A stretch of 64,000 bases of DNA from Euzebya rosea (GTDB taxonomy: Bacteria > Actinomycetota > Nitriliruptoria > Euzebyales > Euzebyaceae). A program made the translations under genes and the position numbers. The stretch covers positions 62,001 through 126,000 of the forward strand of contig NZ_PGDQ01000002.1 of NCBI RefSeq assembly GCF_003073135.1, given 5' to 3'. The notes beneath the pieces were generated by a model that saw only the letters and a list, made by a program, of their open reading frames with translations, was not told the DNA's origin and searched no databases. Shown one piece after another: positions 1 to 7,707 of the stretch; the stretch's first letter is position 1; every line of letters begins with the position of its first letter.

Positions 1-73
1 CCGCGTCATCGAGCTGCAGCACGGCCAGATGGTCCGCGACCAGGCCCGTGGCACCTACGGGTACGCGGGGTAG
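1..73 (+). CDS. ftsE: FtsE, C-terminal end (partial)
   Basis: Only the last 23 codons are in the window, read in the frame starting at base 2 and ending at the TAG at 71-73. The peptide (RVIELQHGQMVRDQARGTYG and then YAG) matches the usual end of the cell-division ABC ATPase FtsE in actinobacteria. The ftsX start codon follows four bases later, so the two are an operon. FtsE would power the FtsX membrane protein at the division site. The identification rests on this short tail and on position. Confidence 0.8.
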   Translation, partial: RVIELQHGQMVRDQARGTYGYAG

Positions 74-77
74 CGGC

Positions 78-956
78 ATGGCATCACGCTGGCGGTACCT
101 GATCGGCGAGGTCGGCATCGGCCTGCGCCGGAACCTCGTCATGACCATCGCGACCATCCTCACCGTCACGGTGACGCTGACGATGGTCGGGACCAGCCTG
201 CTCGTGCAGCGGCAGATCGACCTCGCCCAGCGCGTGCTGTACGCCGACGTGGAGGTCTCGATCTTCCTGACCGACACCATCACGCCCGAGCAGCAGGCGG
301 CCCTGGAGTCCGACCTCCGCGACCAGGCGGTCGTGGCCGAGGTGCTCTACGAGTCCAAGGAGCAGGCGTTCGCCAACGCCCAGGAGATCTTCGCCGACGA
401 TCCGCTGATCCTCGACGGGTTGACCGCCGACGTCCTGCCGGCCTCGTTCCGCGTCAAGCTGACCGACCCGGAGGAGTTCGCGGTGATCTCCTCGTTGTTC
501 ACGGGTCGCCCCGGCATCGAGGACATCCGCGACCAGAGCGAGATCCTCGACGGCTTCTTCACCGTCATGGGCAAGATCCGCGGGTTCGCCATCGCGCTTG
601 CGGTGGTCAACGCCATCGCCGCGGTGCTGCTGGTCGCCACGACCATCCGCCTGACCGCGTTCGCCAGACGCGAGCAGATCGGCATCATGAAGCTGGTGGG
701 TGCCTCCAACACCTACATCCGGCTGCCGTTCGTGCTCGAGGGTGTCGCGGCGAGCTTCATCGGTGCGTCGCTGGCCAACCGCCTGCTGCGTGTCGGCATG
801 GCGTTCTACCTGCCCGACCTCAAGGCCGAGGTGGCGTTCCTGCCGTTCATCGACGCCGGTGACGTGCTCGCGATCTACCCGTTGATGGCGATCGCGGCCG
901 TGCTGGTCGGTGCCGTGACGAGCGTCGTGGCGATCCACCGGTTCCTGTCGGTCTGA
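78..956 (+). CDS. ftsX: Cell division protein FtsX
   Basis: This is the permease-like partner of FtsE. The FtsEX complex transmits ATP hydrolysis across the membrane to activate murein hydrolases at the septum. The 292-residue protein has one membrane segment near residues 20-42, an extracytoplasmic domain of about 120 residues, and three further membrane segments in the C-terminal half, including the conserved cytoplasmic loop RREQIGIMKLVGAS, as in the family. I chose the ATG at 78 because it lies four bases after the ftsE stop; an upstream in-frame GTG at 48 would overlap ftsE. The next gene encodes a coiled-coil M23 hydrolase, the type of partner FtsEX usually controls. Confidence 0.95.
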   Translation: MASRWRYLIGEVGIGLRRNLVMTIATILTVTVTLTMVGTSLLVQRQIDLAQRVLYADVEVSIFLTDTITPEQQAALESDLRDQAVVAEVLYESKEQAFANAQEIFADDPLILDGLTADVLPASFRVKLTDPEEFAVISSLFTGRPGIEDIRDQSEILDGFFTVMGKIRGFAIALAVVNAIAAVLLVATTIRLTAFARREQIGIMKLVGASNTYIRLPFVLEGVAASFIGASLANRLLRVGMAFYLPDLKAEVAFLPFIDAGDVLAIYPLMAIAAVLVGAVTSVVAIHRFLSV

Positions 957-1029
957 ACCCTCGACCCGTACTCGACCCGTACGTCGGTTCACCGCAGATG
1001 GGTGTCAGAAGGGTTACGGTTCGTACACC

Positions 1030-2361
1030 GTGACGCACCTTCCCCCCTCGCGTGCCGGTCGTGCCGTTGTGGCGCGCTGGCGTCTGCTCATGTCCCTGAT
1101 GGCCGTGCTGGCCATCCTGGTCCCGACCGTCGTCCCCGGAACTGCCACCGCGCAGAGCCAGGACGACCGCCTCGACGAGATCGACGAGGAGATCGACCAG
1201 GCCGAAGACCGGATCGGCGAGATCGACGCCCAGGTCGACATCTCCCTCGAGGAGCTCGATCGGATCCTCGCCGACCTGCAGGTCCTGCAGGAGGAGCTGA
1301 ACGCCCGTACCGCGGAGCTGCAGTTGTCGGAGGCCGAGCTCGCCGACCGTGAGCGCATCCTCGTCGCCACGACGACGGAGCTGGACCGGACCGCCGAGCG
1401 GCTGGAGGCCACCCGGACGACGCTGGACACCCAGCAGGCGACCTACGAGGCCCGGGTTCGCCAGTCCTACATCACCGCCCGGCCCGACCAGACGCTGCGG
1501 GTCTTCAGCTCCAGCGACGTCGCCCAGTTCACCCAGGCCAGCCGTTACGTCGAGGCCATCGTCGAGCGCGACCGTGCCGACTTCGAGCAGATCGACGTGC
1601 TGCGTCGCCAGATCGAGGCCGACGAGGCCGAGCTCGAGCGCCTTCGTGGCCAGCAGGCCAGCGACCGCGAGGCCGCGGAGTCCGAACGCAACCGGGTCGC
1701 CGACCTCGTCGCCCAGCAGGAGTCCCTGGTCGCCCAGGTCGAGTCGCGTGCCGCCGACAAGCAGGCCGTGCTCGAGGGCCTGGAGGCCGACCGTGGTTCT
1801 GCCGAGGCGCTGATCGCCAACCTGCAGGCCGAGTCCGACCAGATCGAGGCCGAGCTGCGCGCCGCCGCCGAGGCCGCCGCGGCCCGTGCCGCTGCCGAGG
1901 CCGCCGCCGCGCAGGCAGCGTCGGGATCGTCGGGGTCCTCCGGTTCCTCGGCGTCGCCCGCGCCGGCCGTCAGCGGGTCGGGACGGTTCATCTACCCCGT
2001 CAACGGCCGGATCTCCTCCAACTACGGCTACCGCGTCCACCCGATCTCGGGTGCGCGTCGGCTGCACGCCGGCATGGACATCGCCGCCGGCACCGGCACC
2101 CCGATCGGGGCGGCCGGCAACGGCACCGTGATCTTCGCCGGCTGGCGTGGCGGCTACGGCAACTGCATCATGATCGACCACGGTGGCGGGATCGTGACCC
2201 TCTACGGGCATCAGAGCAGCCTGGCCACGAGCGTCGGCCAGTCGGTGTCGACGGGGCAGACGATCGGCTACGTCGGCTCGACCGGTTACTCCACCGGCCC
2301 GCACCTGCACTGGGAGGTCCGTGTCAACGGCTCCCCCGTCGACCCCCGCGGGTACGTGTAG
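1030..2361 (+). CDS. Secreted coiled-coil M23 family murein hydrolase
   Basis: This is probably the FtsEX-activated peptidoglycan hydrolase (EnvC-like architecture). The 443-residue protein has a signal peptide ending near residue 42 (TATA before QSQDD), a long coiled coil from about 45 to 285 rich in Glu, Asp, Arg and Gln, an Ala- and Ser/Gly-rich linker, and a LytM/M23 domain from about 320. The zinc ligands are visible: the H and D of HAGMD and the HLHWE motif near the C-terminus. This suggests an active endopeptidase rather than a degenerate EnvC-type activator. The GTG start is preceded at nine bases by TACGGT (1015-1020) with no Shine-Dalgarno, so it may also have its own leaderless promoter. 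The short gap upstream holds an 11-bp tandem duplication (CTCGACCCGTA). Confidence 0.88.
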   Translation: MTHLPPSRAGRAVVARWRLLMSLMAVLAILVPTVVPGTATAQSQDDRLDEIDEEIDQAEDRIGEIDAQVDISLEELDRILADLQVLQEELNARTAELQLSEAELADRERILVATTTELDRTAERLEATRTTLDTQQATYEARVRQSYITARPDQTLRVFSSSDVAQFTQASRYVEAIVERDRADFEQIDVLRRQIEADEAELERLRGQQASDREAAESERNRVADLVAQQESLVAQVESRAADKQAVLEGLEADRGSAEALIANLQAESDQIEAELRAAAEAAAARAAAEAAAAQAASGSSGSSGSSASPAPAVSGSGRFIYPVNGRISSNYGYRVHPISGARRLHAGMDIAAGTGTPIGAAGNGTVIFAGWRGGYGNCIMIDHGGGIVTLYGHQSSLATSVGQSVSTGQTIGYVGSTGYSTGPHLHWEVRVNGSPVDPRGYV

Positions 2362-2456
2362 GGCGTCAGCCCGTGTAGCGCGAAGCGCGTCCAGGGCGTC
2401 AGCCCGTGTAGCGCGAAGTGCGTCCAGGGCGGCAGCCCGTCCAGCGCGAGCAGCGG
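2360..2456 (+). repeat. 33-bp tandem repeat, nearly three copies
   Basis: Units begin at 2360, 2393 and 2426. Copies one and two differ at a single base, and the third is diverged and two bases shorter. The array starts at the stop codon of the M23 gene, fills most of the gap before the S41 protease, and ends before the latter's ribosome binding site. Each unit contains the partly self-complementary GCGCGAAGCGCG core, so the RNA could form a row of small hairpins. Confidence 0.85.
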
Positions 2457-2529
2457 TAAAGAGTCCTTCAACGATCCCGCGGGTCCGCTCGTGGATCGCC
2501 GAGGGCTGGCAGGCTGGGAGATCCACCTC

Positions 2530-3768
2530 ATGGACGTACTGCCCTCCACCCCAGCCGACGCGCCGGTCACCCCCGACGCCCCTTCCGCCTCCACGGACTT
2601 CCTGCGGCAACCCGGACGGTTCACCACCGTCCTGGCCATCGGGGTCGCCGCGCTTCTCATCGCGGCCACCGGCATGGCGGGCTATCGGCTGGGCTCCGAC
2701 AGCGCCGTCCGTGGCCTGCCAGAGGAGTTCGCCAACGTCGAGCTGCTGTTCGACGCGGTCGGCAACGACGCGGTGGACAGCCCCGATCCGGACGCGCTGG
2801 TCACCGGCGCCATCACCGGGCTGCTCGCAACCCTCGAGGACCCCTACGCGGTCTACTACGACCCGGAGCGGTACTCCGCACTCACCGCCGACCTCGACGG
2901 CGAGTTCGTCGGCATCGGCGTCACCATCGAGGAGCGCACCGACGGCATCTACGTCATCGGCGTCGTCCCCGAGTCGCCGGCGGAGGAAGCCGGCGTCATG
3001 GTGGGGGAGCGCATCACCAGCGTCGACGGGGTCAGCGCCCTCGACGGGGCCACCTCGCGCGACGTGGTCGACATGATCGCCGGTGAGGAAGGCGGCATGG
3101 TCACCGTCGGCTTCGACATGGGCGAGGACGGGCCCCGCGAGCTGACGCTGGTCCGCCGCGTCCTGAACCTGCCGGACGTCCGGTCGCGCGTGCTCGACTC
3201 CGGCCATGCCTACGCCCGGATCTCCCAGTTCTCCCGCCAGGTCGACACCCAGCTGCAGGAGCAGGTCGAGGACCTGCTCGCCTCCGAGGACGTCAACGGC
3301 CTCGTGCTGGACCTTCGAGGCAACCCCGGCGGCCTGCTGTCGGAAGCCGTGGAGGTCGTCAGCCTGTTCGCGGAGGAGGGGCTGGTGGTGCGGGTGGACT
3401 CCCGTGACTCCAGCGTGGAGCGGGAGGTGTCGGGCGAGGCACCGTTCGCCGACATCCCCCTGGTCGTCCTCGTCGACGGCAACTCGGCCTCGGCCAGCGA
3501 GATCGTGGCCGGCGCCCTCCAGGACCTCGGGCGGGCCGAGGTGGTCGGCACCCAGACGTTCGGCAAGGGGACCGTGCAGACGATCCGCGACCTCGACCTC
3601 GGCGCCGGGGTCAAGTTCACGACCGCGGAGTACTTCACCCCGAGCGGTGACTCCATCGAGGGGGTCGGTGTGACACCGGACGTGCCGACCGACGAGGATC
3701 CGGAGGCCCAGCTGGCCGCGGCCGATGACCTCCTGACCCAGCTGATCGCGGAGAGCCCCGGCTTCTGA
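2530..3768 (+). CDS. S41 C-terminal processing protease (CtpA-like)
   Basis: This is a membrane-anchored serine protease that trims extracytoplasmic proteins. The 412-residue protein has one transmembrane helix near residues 35-55, a PDZ domain at about 110-195 (FVGIGVTIEE to RITSVDGV), and an S41 domain. The catalytic Ser lies in DGNSASASEIVAGA and the Lys in TQTFGKGTVQ. An in-frame ATG exists at 2491, but the one at 2530 has GGGAG nine bases upstream and is preferred. In Firmicutes and some actinobacteria a CtpA homologue also follows ftsEX and a murein hydrolase, which suggests turnover of division or cell-wall proteins. Substrate unknown. Confidence 0.92.
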   Translation: MDVLPSTPADAPVTPDAPSASTDFLRQPGRFTTVLAIGVAALLIAATGMAGYRLGSDSAVRGLPEEFANVELLFDAVGNDAVDSPDPDALVTGAITGLLATLEDPYAVYYDPERYSALTADLDGEFVGIGVTIEERTDGIYVIGVVPESPAEEAGVMVGERITSVDGVSALDGATSRDVVDMIAGEEGGMVTVGFDMGEDGPRELTLVRRVLNLPDVRSRVLDSGHAYARISQFSRQVDTQLQEQVEDLLASEDVNGLVLDLRGNPGGLLSEAVEVVSLFAEEGLVVRVDSRDSSVEREVSGEAPFADIPLVVLVDGNSASASEIVAGALQDLGRAEVVGTQTFGKGTVQTIRDLDLGAGVKFTTAEYFTPSGDSIEGVGVTPDVPTDEDPEAQLAAADDLLTQLIAESPGF

Positions 3769-3804
3769 CCGGCCGGGCTGGACGGCACCGTCTACCGTTG
3801 GACC

Positions 3805-4272
3805 ATGGCCAAGAAGACCAAGTCCGACGCGAACACGATCGCGGTCAACCGTCGTGCACGCTTCGACTACGACATCGACACGACGGTTGAGTGCGGCATG
3901 GTCCTGGTCGGGACCGAGGTGAAGAGCCTGCGTGCGGGCAAGGCCTCGATCGCGCAGGCGTTCGCGACCGTGCGCGACGGCGAGCTGTGGCTGTACCAGG
4001 CCGAGATCGCCGAGTACGAGTTCGGCAACCGCAACAACCACGAGATCCAGCGTCGCCGAAAGCTGCTCGCCAACCGTCGTGAGATCGCGGCCATGGAGAT
4101 CTTCACCCAGGAGCAGGGCCGCACCCTGGTCCCGATGAAGATGTACTGGAAGGACGGCAAGGCCAAGATCCTCATCGGCCACGGCGTCGGCAAGGCCCAG
4201 CACGACAAGCGTCGGGACCAGGCCAAGAAGGACGCCCAGCGCGAGATCGACCGGGCGCTGCGCCACCGGTGA
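3805..4272 (+). CDS. smpB: SsrA-binding protein SmpB
   Basis: This is the RNA-binding partner of tmRNA, needed to bring it to stalled ribosomes in trans-translation. The 155 residues show the SmpB beta-barrel signatures (GMVLVGTEVKSLRAGK; LWLYQAEIAEYE; RRRKLLANRREI; VPMKMYWKDGKAKI) and a basic C-terminal tail. The gene for tmRNA lies about 2.4 kb downstream on the same strand, separated by a gene on the other strand. TACCGT at 3793-3798 stands six bases before the ATG and no Shine-Dalgarno is visible, so the transcript may be leaderless. Confidence 0.98.
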   Translation: MAKKTKSDANTIAVNRRARFDYDIDTTVECGMVLVGTEVKSLRAGKASIAQAFATVRDGELWLYQAEIAEYEFGNRNNHEIQRRRKLLANRREIAAMEIFTQEQGRTLVPMKMYWKDGKAKILIGHGVGKAQHDKRRDQAKKDAQREIDRALRHR

Positions 4273-4285
4273 CCGACTCGCCCAC

Positions 4286-4305
4286 GGCACCCATCCGATG
4301 GTGCC
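4286..4305. terminator. Possible hairpin between convergent genes
   Basis: GGCAC pairs with GTGCC around an inner CAT/ATG with one bulged base. It lies between smpB and the convergent GGDEF/EAL gene. There is no T-run, so this is tentative. Confidence 0.35.
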
Positions 4306-4310
4306 GGCGG

Positions 4311-4349
4311 GATGACGCTGGTCAGATCACGCTGGTCAGATGACGCTGG
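4311..4349. repeat. 14-bp tandem repeat across the end of the GGDEF/EAL gene
   Basis: The units GATGACGCTGGTCA, GATCACGCTGGTCA and a partial GATGACGCTGG run from 4311. The third copy encodes, on the minus strand, the last residues (ASVI) of the GGDEF/EAL protein, and its stop codon sits at 4336-4338. The repeat appears to have grown outward from the coding end. Confidence 0.8.
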
Positions 4350-6522
4350 CGCGGGCGTCGAAGCCGGCCACGAAGTCCAGCAGCGCCTCGGCCTCCATGG
4401 GCCTTGCGAACAGGTACCCCTGCACGGCGCGGCAGCCCAGCGCCTGCAGCTGCGAGAGCTGCTCGGGTGTTTCGATCCCCTCCGCGACGCAGTCGAGGGA
4501 GAGCGTGCGCGTCAGGTCGATGATGGTCTTGGCCACCGCTGCGTTGCGCTGGTCGTGCAGCTCGTTGATGAACGAGCGGTCGATCTTGAGGATGTCGATC
4601 GGCAACCGGCGCAGGTAGCTCAGCGAGCTGTAGCCCGTGCCGAAGTCGTCGATGGCCACGGTCACGCCGATGTCGCGCAGCCGGCCGATCAGCTTGATGC
4701 GGTTGTCGTCGTCGACCAGGCCCGACTCGGTCAGCTCCAGCACCAAGCTGGCGGGTTCCAGCCCGCTGGACTCCAGCAGGGCACGGACGGTCTCGACGAA
4801 GGCCGGTCGCAGCTGCAGCCCGGAGACGTTCACGCCGATCTTGAGGTCGCGTCCGCTGACGTCCCAGGCGACGGCCTGGCGGACGACCTCGCGGATCGCC
4901 CAGTCACCGAGCTCGATGATCTGGCCGGACTCCTCGGCGACGGGGATGAAGTCATCGGGCCCGACGTTGCCGCGGGTCGGTGAGCACCAGCGCATCAGCG
5001 CCTCGGCACCGATGACGGTCCCGCGGCCGGTGTCCACGAGGGGCTGGTAGACCATCCGCAGCTCGCCGTTGTCGATCGCCTGGGCGAGGTCGGCGGTCAT
5101 GCGTGCACGATCGACCTGCGCGGCGCCCATGGCGGCGGTGAAGACCTCCACCCGGTTGCGGCCCTTGCGCTTGGCGGCCTGCACGGCGAGATCGGCTTCG
5201 CTCAACATGTGGTCGTGGGTCATGTCGAGCCGCAGCTGGTCCAGCGTCCGGTGGCTGACGCCCACGCAGACGCTGATCCGTTCGCTCCGGGCCGCGTACC
5301 GCAGCCGCTCGGCGAGCTCCGCGACGTCGTCCGGGTCGTCGGCCGGGACGATCACGGCGAACTCGTCGCCCCCGACCCGGAACAGGGTGTGGGTGCCGAC
5401 CGCGGCTTCGAGCCGACGGGCCATCGAGCGCAGGACCTGATCGCCCACGGCGTGGCCGTCTCGGTCGTTGATGCGCTTGAGGTGGTCGACGTCGAGCAGC
5501 ACGATGCCGAGGCCGGAGGAGGGCGTGGCACGCAGGGCGGTGAAGGTGTCGTGGAAGGCCGACGCGTGCTCGAGCCCGGTCACGGAGTCCCGTCGGGCCC
5601 TGAACCGCAGCTCGTCGAACGCATCGGTCATGCGGAGGGCCGACGCGACATGTGCGGCGTAGACCTCCAGCACCTGCACCAGGGTCGGGTCGGTTTCGAT
5701 GGGGGCGGTGTCGGCCAGCAGCAGCACGTCGCCCGGGTGGCCGCTCCGCAGGGGAACGGCGATCCACGACCGGAGGCCCGCATGGGCCAGGCCGGCATCG
5801 TCGGCCCTCGTCGACGGGGTGCCGTGTGTGTAGACGCTGACGGTGCCGCCGGTCCATCCGACGATCACGTCCAGCTGCGAGTCGTCGAGGTGGTCCAGGA
5901 TCGGCGATGCCGGCCCCCAGCTCGCGGTTCGTGTGCGGCCGCCCTCGACGCGCCGGATCAACGCCGAGCTGGTGCCGGCCAGGCCGGGGGCGCGTTCGAC
6001 GGCGAGGTGCAGGATCTCACCGGGGTCCCGTGCGGTCGCGAGGTCGGGGGTCTCCCGCGCCAGGGCCTGCCACGGCGAGTCCGCGCCGGGGCCACCGATG
6101 GCGTCGATGGACGCCTCGAGGTCGGCGGCGATCGCCATCAGGTGGATCAGGTCGTCGTCGGTCAGGCCGACGGCGGACTCGATGTTGAGCACCCCGATCA
6201 CCCGGTTGCGGTACCGCAGCGGGATGCAGACCTCGGCGCCGGTCGTGTCGCCGACCGACAGGTGGCGGGGGTCGGTGGACACGTCACGGACCACGGTCAC
6301 CTCGCCACGGGCGAACGTGGTGCCCAGGATCCCGACCTGTGGGGGGATGCCGTCGTGCACCTGGTCGAACCCGCGCTGGGCCAGGCAGCGCAGTCGCTTG
6401 GCGCGCTCGATGTAGAGGCCTGCCCGCGGGAAGCCGGCGTCGACGACCCGGTCGACGGCGTCGCCGGCGATGGCCTCGATGGTGGTGGCGACCGCGATCG
6501 GCGGCAGGGGGAGGTGGGTCAT
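4336..6522 (-). CDS. GAF-GAF-GGDEF-EAL cyclic-di-GMP protein
   Basis: This is a bifunctional or composite c-di-GMP enzyme of 728 residues. Two GAF-like sensory regions lie at about 1-150 and 165-300. They are followed by a GGDEF domain with an intact GGDEF motif near residue 385 and a long EAL domain with EAL at about 506 (GAEALMRW), plus the phosphodiesterase signatures DDFGTGYSSL, KIDRSF and GYLFARP. Both active sites look intact by these motifs, so either activity is possible. There are no membrane segments, so it is a cytoplasmic sensor, probably of a small ligand or redox state. GAGGTG lies seven bases before the ATG at 6522. It stands alone on the minus strand between smpB and tmRNA. 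Confidence 0.95.
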   Translation of the reverse strand: MTHLPLPPIAVATTIEAIAGDAVDRVVDAGFPRAGLYIERAKRLRCLAQRGFDQVHDGIPPQVGILGTTFARGEVTVVRDVSTDPRHLSVGDTTGAEVCIPLRYRNRVIGVLNIESAVGLTDDDLIHLMAIAADLEASIDAIGGPGADSPWQALARETPDLATARDPGEILHLAVERAPGLAGTSSALIRRVEGGRTRTASWGPASPILDHLDDSQLDVIVGWTGGTVSVYTHGTPSTRADDAGLAHAGLRSWIAVPLRSGHPGDVLLLADTAPIETDPTLVQVLEVYAAHVASALRMTDAFDELRFRARRDSVTGLEHASAFHDTFTALRATPSSGLGIVLLDVDHLKRINDRDGHAVGDQVLRSMARRLEAAVGTHTLFRVGGDEFAVIVPADDPDDVAELAERLRYAARSERISVCVGVSHRTLDQLRLDMTHDHMLSEADLAVQAAKRKGRNRVEVFTAAMGAAQVDRARMTADLAQAIDNGELRMVYQPLVDTGRGTVIGAEALMRWCSPTRGNVGPDDFIPVAEESGQIIELGDWAIREVVRQAVAWDVSGRDLKIGVNVSGLQLRPAFVETVRALLESSGLEPASLVLELTESGLVDDDNRIKLIGRLRDIGVTVAIDDFGTGYSSLSYLRRLPIDILKIDRSFINELHDQRNAAVAKTIIDLTRTLSLDCVAEGIETPEQLSQLQALGCRAVQGYLFARPMEAEALLDFVAGFDARASVI

Positions 6523-6615
6523 GGTGCGTCACCTCGCACATCGGCCCGTCGGCGTGGAACTTGAGCCCCACCCGGACGCGGTCTGATCGTGGGTCCGGTC
6601 GACGACCGCCGCGGG

Positions 6616-6643
6616 TTGCAGGACGGCCAGCACCTGCTACGTT
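6616..6643 (+). promoter_or_regulatory. Candidate tmRNA promoter
   Basis: TTGCAG, a 16-base spacer and TACGTT with an extended TGC just before it. Transcription would start near 6650, leaving a leader of about 55 bases to be removed from pre-tmRNA. A GC-rich inverted repeat (TCCCGCC/GGCGGGA, 6651-6671) lies in that leader. Confidence 0.4.
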
Positions 6644-6704
6644 GAGTGGCTCCCGCCATACCCGGGCGGGACGATCGACAACTGCATAGCGACCTTCGAT
6701 CTCC

Positions 6705-7058
6705 GGGGGCGACTGGTTTCGACGGGTGTCGGTCGACTTCGAGAGAGCGAGCCGAGGATGTAGGGCTGCCTCGTTAATCCGCTCTGCAACCTATTAGGTG
6801 CCGAAGACAACTTCGCCCTGGCTGCTTAACTAAGCGCCTGTCCGCCCGAGCCACCGCCTGAGGCAAGGGGTCGGACATCGCAATCAGGCTCCACCGCACA
6901 GCCGTCTCCATGGGCTGAGCGGGACACCTAACCGTGGGGTACGGCGGAAGGCAGATCTGGACCAAGGAGGCCTCCGCCCGACAATATTCTTGGTCCTACG
7001 CTCGTAGCGCTCTCGAGGACGAGACATTCGGACGGGGGTTCGACTCCCCCCGCCTCCA
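6705..7058 (+). ncRNA. ssrA: Transfer-messenger RNA (tmRNA)
   Basis: It begins GGGGGCGACTGGTTTCGACG, the tmRNA 5' consensus, and ends with a T-arm (GGGTTCGACTCCC) and CGCCTCC, which pairs with the first seven bases to form the acceptor stem with one G-U pair. An A follows as discriminator; CCA is not encoded. The tag reading frame ends at TAA 6827-6829 and gives GAEDNFALAA at its end. The exact resume codon is uncertain (near 6797-6802). The AxALAA-type ending is the normal proteolysis signal. It works with SmpB encoded 2.4 kb upstream. Confidence 0.97.
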
Positions 7059-7103
7059 AGACGACTTGATGGACCACCGGTTCACGAGGCGTCTTGCGGG
7101 CGT

Positions 7104-7634
7104 TCAGCTCTGACTCGGCAGATCGTATTTCTGGAGGATCTCCTTCGCCCACGCGACGGCATCCTCCACCCGGATTCCCGAGGGGTGTGGCTTCGTCCAC
7201 AGCTCCAGGTTCTCCACTCGGTTGTCATCCTTGACCCCGTTGAGGTGATGCACGTTCTCCTCGTCGGTCAAGTATCGACCGAGGTGTTCCTCCATGACGA
7301 GGATGTGCTCGAACACGTAGGGCGAGGACCGTGCACGTGGATGCTCAGGCGCCCGCCGCATGACGTATCCCTTCTTGTGATACGTGACTCCGCCCTTCCA
7401 GTTGCCGTTGTGCTGGCCCGAACTCCGTCGGCATCCCGTGCACACCGCAGAGCGTCGCTGCTTCGGGGCGCCGCATTCGCACCGGTCGCGTGAGCGACAG
7501 GACGGGCAGTCACGATGTCGCGAGGACGGCACGAAGACTCGGCTGCACGAGCGGCACCCTCGAGGTTCGGGGACGTTGGCAGGTTCGGGGACGTTGGCAT
7601 CGTTGATCGCGGCCATCCGGCGATGATGGTCCAT
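7104..7634 (-). CDS. HNH endonuclease with zinc-ribbon cysteines
   Basis: This is a probable mobile or orphan HNH nuclease of 176 residues from the chosen ATG. The N-terminal half has four CxxC-type pairs (CRSC, CPSC, CECG, CTGC), likely binding zinc. The C-terminal half has the phage-type HNH signature: HNGNWKGG, then FEHILVMEEHLGR, then ENVHHLNGVKDDNRVENL. The start is uncertain: the frame is open back to 7874, with other ATGs at 7709 and 7616, and no clear ribosome site. It ends 46 bases from the tmRNA 3' end and faces it. The stretch looks less GC-rich than its neighbours, which fits transfer into a tmRNA-adjacent site. No integrase or flanking repeat was seen. Confidence 0.75.
   Translation of the reverse strand: MDHHRRMAAINDANVPEPANVPEPRGCRSCSRVFVPSSRHRDCPSCRSRDRCECGAPKQRRSAVCTGCRRSSGQHNGNWKGGVTYHKKGYVMRRAPEHPRARSSPYVFEHILVMEEHLGRYLTDEENVHHLNGVKDDNRVENLELWTKPHPSGIRVEDAVAWAKEILQKYDLPSQS
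7563..7598. repeat. 18-bp exact tandem duplication inside the HNH gene
   Basis: Two identical 18-base units (7563-7580, 7581-7598) encode a repeated ANVPEP hexapeptide near the N-terminus of the HNH protein, before the zinc cysteines. In-frame duplications like this arise by slippage. Confidence 0.85.
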
Positions 7635-7707
7635 GGGTGTGACACCGGTTCGTGCGACCCATCGCTTGCGCGGTTGATCACCCGCCGCCAAGGGCACCCT
7701 CGGATGC

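Noticed and set aside
847-4290. Very long minus-strand open frame of 1147 codons
   Set aside because: It lies opposite four clear genes; high GC leaves long antisense frames open. Its composition (Gly, Arg, Val, Asp, Leu) lacks domain motifs.
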